Program-made: the position numbers and the translations under genes | Part shown: positions 60,006 to 64,000 of the stretch, in pieces | Position numbering within the stretch: position 1 is the stretch's first letter | Layout of the letters: each line of letters starts with the position of its first letter | Assembly (NCBI RefSeq): GCF_028623165.1 | Contig: NZ_CP117768.1 | Coordinates: forward strand, 6,142,001 to 6,206,000 | DNA length: 64,000 nt | From: Nostoc sp. UHCC 0926 | GTDB lineage: Bacteria > Cyanobacteriota > Cyanobacteriia > Cyanobacteriales > Nostocaceae | Direction: 5' to 3' | The notes under the pieces: generated by a model | Database searches by the model: none | Told to the model about the DNA's origin: nothing | The model's input: the letters and a program-made list of their open reading frames with translations, nothing else

Positions 60006-60538
60006 GCTTTTGATTCCTCAATTCATAGTTCATACTTTCTGTTTTAGGAGAAAAAATAAAATATGTTTTGTATCTTTTTAAGTAAAAATGTCAAATATTA
60101 TCTATAACTTTTGAATGTTTTAGGGGCAGATTATACAATTTATACGTAATTAAAACGTTTGCTTCAACATGATTTTTGACAACAGCATGTCAAGCTAATT
60201 GCCAGCAACAGATTGATTGTAGAATCCGCCGTTATGACTTAATGATTAGATAGTTTATCTGCCGACTATATAAACAAAATTCTGGTGTTTTTATGTCAAT
60301 TACACTCGTAATATTGAGATATTTCAGATTAAAAATATTCCAAATTGCTACTTTAAGGTGTTGTTTCTCAGGAGAAAAACTCTTGTTTAAAGCACTATTA
60401 AAAGCTCAACTAAAAATTTCTCCAATGAGGTTGTATAGTTGAGTTTTAGGCTTAACTGAACTGTATTGGACGATCGCCTACTATACTAAAAATTTTTCGG
60501 CTCAATTTGTCAACTGAGTCAGCGGTACATCCACTCAT
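60006..60538. other. Intergenic stretch
   Basis: AT-rich, about 530 bases, with no supported gene; promoter of the small gene is expected. No terminator with a clear T-run was seen for the large gene ending at 60539. Confidence 0.4.
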
Positions 60539-63500
60539 TCATCTGGCTCGGAGTCCACACAAGTTTGCAATCATCAATACCAATTGAGTCGGGTTAATCG
60601 GTTTAGCCATATGCATTTGGAACCCAGCATCAATTGCCATTTGCTGCTCTTGCTCGCTGACATAGGCAGTGATTGCCACTGCTGGAATTTGTCCCTCCGC
60701 ATAGGCGTCAAGCGCTCTCACCTGACGAATCAGGGAGTAACCATCTTCCTCTGGCATCCCAATATCTGCTAGAAGCAGATTATATCTATCAGGAGATTCA
60801 GTTAGAGCAGCGATCGCTTCCCTTGCCGATGTCACAACCACTACTTCAGCCCCGAAGTGTTCTAACATCCACTTGATTAAGTCGCGGCTGTCTGCTTGAT
60901 CATCTACAGCTAGGATGCACAGCCCTTCAAGGGTAAGGGATGGATTTTTACCATCTAATGTGTCCATCCCTGACAAAATGCTCGGCTCTAAATAAGTTGA
61001 CGGTGTAATCTCCGGTGGCATTGAGCGCAGAGGCAGCCTAACGGTGATCGTGGTTCCTTGTCCCTCGCCTGGACTTTGCGCTTGAACTGTTCCACCGTGA
61101 AGTTCTACAAGATGACGGACAATTGACAAGCCCAATCCAAGTCCCTGAGTTGCTTTGCTGCTACTAGAATTTCCTTGGCGGAAGCGCTCAAACACATACG
61201 GCAGCAAGTCTGCCGAAATGCCAATTCCTGTGTCGCTGACTTGAATCTGGGCGTGAGTATCTACAGCTTCGAGCGTGATTTCCACTCGCCCACCGACTGG
61301 AGTGAACTTAATCGCGTTAGAAAATAAATTCCATAGAACTTGCTGTAAGCGATCAAAATCTCCAACAACCGTCGCCGAGTTCAACTGTGAAACAATTTGA
61401 ATGGTTTTCGCCTCTGCGGACAATTTGACAGACTCGATGGCGGCATCCACTACTGAAACTAGATCAATTAGACGAGTTTTTAAATGAAGCTTTCCACTCG
61501 TAATCCGTGAGACATCCAGCATATCATCAATTAACTGAGCTTGCACCCTAGCACTCCGCTCCACCACTTCCCAGGCACGAGTGATTGCTGAAGAATCGAA
61601 ATCACGGGTGCGCGAGAGTTGCGCCCAGCCCAGTATAGTATTGAGCGGGTTACGAAGTTCATGGGAGAGGTTCGACAGGAATTCATCTTTAGCTCGGTTG
61701 GCAATTTCCGCCTGTTGACGGGCTGACTGCTCCTGTGCTAGAAGTTGCGATCGCTCTACCTCAAACTGCTTGCGCTCGGTGATATCTTCAATCGCCAGCA
61801 AAATCATTTGAGCATCTCCCTGTTGAATAATTTTCCAACCATTGAGCAGCATGGTTTTTTGCCCAATTTGCTCAAAACGATGCTCTACCTCCAAGTTTTG
61901 AATACTGGTATCGTTGGCGAGAATGTCTTCTAAGAGCGATCGCAATCCCGGCAGGTTCCACTGACCGTTGCCTAGTTCAACAATTAAAGATTGCGCTATC
62001 TCTGATGGTGAAACTTGAAATGTTTCATAAAACGAGCGATTGGCTTTGTTCACCCGCAAATCAGAATCAAGCACGATTAACGGTACTTGTACTGTCTCCA
62101 CAATCCCTTCAGCGTAATTCCGGGCTTGTTCTAAGGTTGCTGCACTGCGTTTCAGAACATCAATATCTATTAATACCAACACTACACCATCAATCTGGTT
62201 TTCTATGGTGCGATAAGGACGGATGCGGAGGTTGTACCAATGTCCCCCCAGAGTTTGGACTTCTAATTCTTTGATGCTGAGTGTGTCAAGCACATCTAAA
62301 ATTAGAGGTTCTAAGTCAGGAATATCGAGATTCGTTCTGATGTCGCTCAAGGGTCGTCCAGCATCGGCGGGAATTAAATTGAAAAGCCGTTGCCCCATTG
62401 GCGTAAAACGTCGAATGCGTAAGTCCGAAGTCAATATCAAAATTGGGATATTGATACTGGCCAGCAAATTCGTGAGATCGTTGTTAACTTGGTGTAATTC
62501 CAGATTTCGAGAGCGAAGTTCTTCATTGGTTGTGTTGAGTTCTTCGTTGGTTGCCTGAATCTCTTCTTTGGCAGTTTCTAGTTCCTCATTGGTGCTTTGC
62601 AACTCTTCATTACTGGAGAGGATTTCTTCATTGGCAACTTTCAGGTCTTGATTGATATGCTCCTGCTGTTGGATCACTGCTTGCAGATACTCTTGAGTCG
62701 CAGCCTGCTCTTGGTTGGCGGTTAGGAGTTCCTGCTTGAGCCGAACAATCTCACGCTCTAAGTCTGCCTGCTCTTGGCTCTCAGGATTAAAAGAGCTAAG
62801 TTTGTTAACCGTGGGTGGGGCTTCTTCAAATAAAACCAGAAAGTAGAATTCTTCGTCAGTCCCAGGCTTGAATGGAATCACCTCAAGATTGACGATTTTT
62901 GAAAGCTCACTCTCTTCAATCCGTAACCCTTCCCTTCTAACTAGAATTTTTTGCCGTTGTGCCTGATAAATTGTGGTGCGTAGCTCGATGAGCAAACCCT
63001 GGCGCACCATTTTGAATAAGTTGAGACTTGGTTTCCCAGGTGCAAGTTTTAGGTAGAGATCGATTTCTCCCCGAAATTGCACCACGTCCATCTTGTCGTT
63101 GATCACCACACCCACTGGGGCATAGCGATTCAAGATCAGTTGGTCAGTTTTTTTCTCTAAGTCAAACTCATCCGATGGATTTGAATTCCCAGGTTGAGGT
63201 TCGTCCAGTTTTGCGATCGGATAATTGCTGGTAACGAACGAAAGAATTGGACGATTTGCGGTTAGCTTCTTGGCATAGATTTTATACTTTTTGTCAATCA
63301 GAGTAAAAAAGTCCGAATATTTACCTGTGCTTTCTGAAGTCCCTAGCAGTAGAAAGCCAGTTGGGTTGAGACTGTAATGAAAGATGGGCAGTATCCGTTT
63401 TTGCAACGTTTCGTCTAAATAAATCAGTACATTCCGACAGCTAATTATATCTAAGTTGGAAAAAGGAGGGTCACTGCCCAAGTCTTGTCGGGCAAACACA

Positions 63501-64000
63501 CACAGGTCGCGGACAGCTTTGTTAATTTGATATCTACCGCCCTCAAGGGTATTAAAGAATCTGCGGCGGCGCTCTGGTGAGACTTCCACCATTTGATTCT
63601 CTGCATAAATGCCGGATCTGGCTTTGTCAATTGCCATCTCGCTGATGTCTGTGGCAAAAATCTGGATCGGCGGGGGGGTTAATTTATCCGACAAAAACTC
63701 CAGCAAGGAGATGACAATTGAATAGACCTCCTCGCCTGTGGAACACCCTGCCACCCAAATCCGAATCGGCAATGCCGACTTGGAGAGCATGATACTGGGA
63801 AAGACTTGCTCTTTCAACAGTTGAAATGCTTCGGGGTCACGGAAAAAATAGGTGACGTGGATCAGAATTTCTTCATAGAGCGCCTTAACTTCAGCCGGAT
63901 TCTCTTGCAAATACTGGGCATAATCCTCTAATCGTTCTAGTTTGTACAACAGCATTCGCCGCTGCATTCGCCGATCAAGCGTGTTGGGCTTGTAGTGGCT
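60539..64000 (-). CDS. CheR/PAS/histidine kinase/receiver hybrid protein (N-terminus outside window)
   Basis: At least 1153 residues; the frame is open to the window edge and begins inside a CheR N-terminal helix (HYKPNTLDRRMQRRM), so the true start, and probably a CheB domain, lie beyond. Domains: CheR methyltransferase (VAGCSTGEEVYSI, ISCRNVLIYLDE), a coiled coil (EEILSSNEELQSTNEELETA, about 430-480), two PAS domains, HisKA (LSNLSHELRNPLNTILGWAQ), ATPase (NLFSNAIKFTPVGG, GLGLGLSIVRHLVEL) and a C-terminal receiver (LAVDDQADSRDLI, LLADIGMPEEDGY, with MAKPINP). This is the CheB/CheR-type hybrid kinase of cyanobacteria. The signal and partner are unknown. Confidence 0.93.
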   Translation of the reverse strand, partial: SHYKPNTLDRRMQRRMLLYKLERLEDYAQYLQENPAEVKALYEEILIHVTYFFRDPEAFQLLKEQVFPSIMLSKSALPIRIWVAGCSTGEEVYSIVISLLEFLSDKLTPPPIQIFATDISEMAIDKARSGIYAENQMVEVSPERRRRFFNTLEGGRYQINKAVRDLCVFARQDLGSDPPFSNLDIISCRNVLIYLDETLQKRILPIFHYSLNPTGFLLLGTSESTGKYSDFFTLIDKKYKIYAKKLTANRPILSFVTSNYPIAKLDEPQPGNSNPSDEFDLEKKTDQLILNRYAPVGVVINDKMDVVQFRGEIDLYLKLAPGKPSLNLFKMVRQGLLIELRTTIYQAQRQKILVRREGLRIEESELSKIVNLEVIPFKPGTDEEFYFLVLFEEAPPTVNKLSSFNPESQEQADLEREIVRLKQELLTANQEQAATQEYLQAVIQQQEHINQDLKVANEEILSSNEELQSTNEELETAKEEIQATNEELNTTNEELRSRNLELHQVNNDLTNLLASINIPILILTSDLRIRRFTPMGQRLFNLIPADAGRPLSDIRTNLDIPDLEPLILDVLDTLSIKELEVQTLGGHWYNLRIRPYRTIENQIDGVVLVLIDIDVLKRSAATLEQARNYAEGIVETVQVPLIVLDSDLRVNKANRSFYETFQVSPSEIAQSLIVELGNGQWNLPGLRSLLEDILANDTSIQNLEVEHRFEQIGQKTMLLNGWKIIQQGDAQMILLAIEDITERKQFEVERSQLLAQEQSARQQAEIANRAKDEFLSNLSHELRNPLNTILGWAQLSRTRDFDSSAITRAWEVVERSARVQAQLIDDMLDVSRITSGKLHLKTRLIDLVSVVDAAIESVKLSAEAKTIQIVSQLNSATVVGDFDRLQQVLWNLFSNAIKFTPVGGRVEITLEAVDTHAQIQVSDTGIGISADLLPYVFERFRQGNSSSSKATQGLGLGLSIVRHLVELHGGTVQAQSPGEGQGTTITVRLPLRSMPPEITPSTYLEPSILSGMDTLDGKNPSLTLEGLCILAVDDQADSRDLIKWMLEHFGAEVVVVTSAREAIAALTESPDRYNLLLADIGMPEEDGYSLIRQVRALDAYAEGQIPAVAITAYVSEQEQQMAIDAGFQMHMAKPINPTQLVLMIANLCGLRAR

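Overview
The window looks like a chromosomal segment of a filamentous, heterocyst-type cyanobacterium (Nostoc/Anabaena group). Supporting signs are very many HIP1 sites (GCGATCGC), heptameric STRR repeats, short dispersed repeats of the GCGATGCCTACGG type, a psbA gene, a Psb32-like gene and a Tab2-like gene. This is inferred from content; no rRNA or tRNA was seen.

Layout. 1-1.9 kb: tail of a PatA-like response regulator, a CheY gene cut off by a rearrangement, and a Gly/Asn-rich repeat protein. 2.6-6.6 kb: pheT, a YciI-like gene, a 15-unit tandem array of 21-bp hairpins and a Tab2-like gene. 6.7-40.3 kb: a large two-armed extracellular contractile injection system (eCIS) locus. The minus-strand arm (22.5 to 6.7 kb) carries a small conserved protein, a tube protein, a 1470-residue repeat protein, the LysM-position protein (Cis7), VgrG-like spike (Cis8), PAAR-like tip (Cis10), an inserted IS200/IS605 element with tnpB and tnpA, gp25 (Cis9), baseplate J (Cis11), tail protein I (Cis12) and a DUF4159 protein. 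The plus-strand arm (33.4-40.3 kb) carries the terminator protein (DUF4255, Cis16), sheath, two tube proteins, two chaperone-like paralogs, a DUF6760-like small protein and an FHA protein with a methylglyoxal-synthase-like tail. Between the arms lie two DUF4157 putative effectors (same N-terminal half, different C-terminal toxin-like domains), a RelE-type toxin-antitoxin pair in a repeat-rich stretch, and a four-gene minus-strand operon: histidine kinase, LuxR-type regulator, membrane pseudokinase fused to a phosphate-binding-protein-like domain, and an FHA protein. I saw no AAA+ ATPase (Cis15) and no classical tape measure (Cis14).

40.6-53 kb is mostly ordinary: psbA (the Glu130 form of D1), a small heat shock protein, a secreted small protein with a decayed upstream copy, a membrane protein overlapping a truncated PAP/fibrillin gene, surE, a Psb32-like gene, a DUF4346-like gene, a FemAB-like acyltransferase and a RibD-like reductase. 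52.8-64 kb is signalling and defence: a membrane hybrid-type histidine kinase, a receiver-GGDEF protein, a NACHT NTPase flanked by a 91-bp inverted repeat, and the end of a large CheR/PAS/kinase/receiver protein running off the window.

How it may work together (inference): the two eCIS arms build one contractile particle, the DUF4157 proteins are its payload, and the kinase-like/FHA genes could control assembly or firing, by analogy with the PpkA/Fha pathway of type VI secretion. The most unusual signals are the 1470-residue protein in which a short dispersed repeat has inserted in frame at HIP1 sites and been amplified with its host repeat, the FHA/dead-MGS fusion, a possible -1 frameshift at the chaperone/DUF6760 overlap, an orphan multi-hairpin RNA at 33.2 kb, and the inverted repeat around the NACHT gene.
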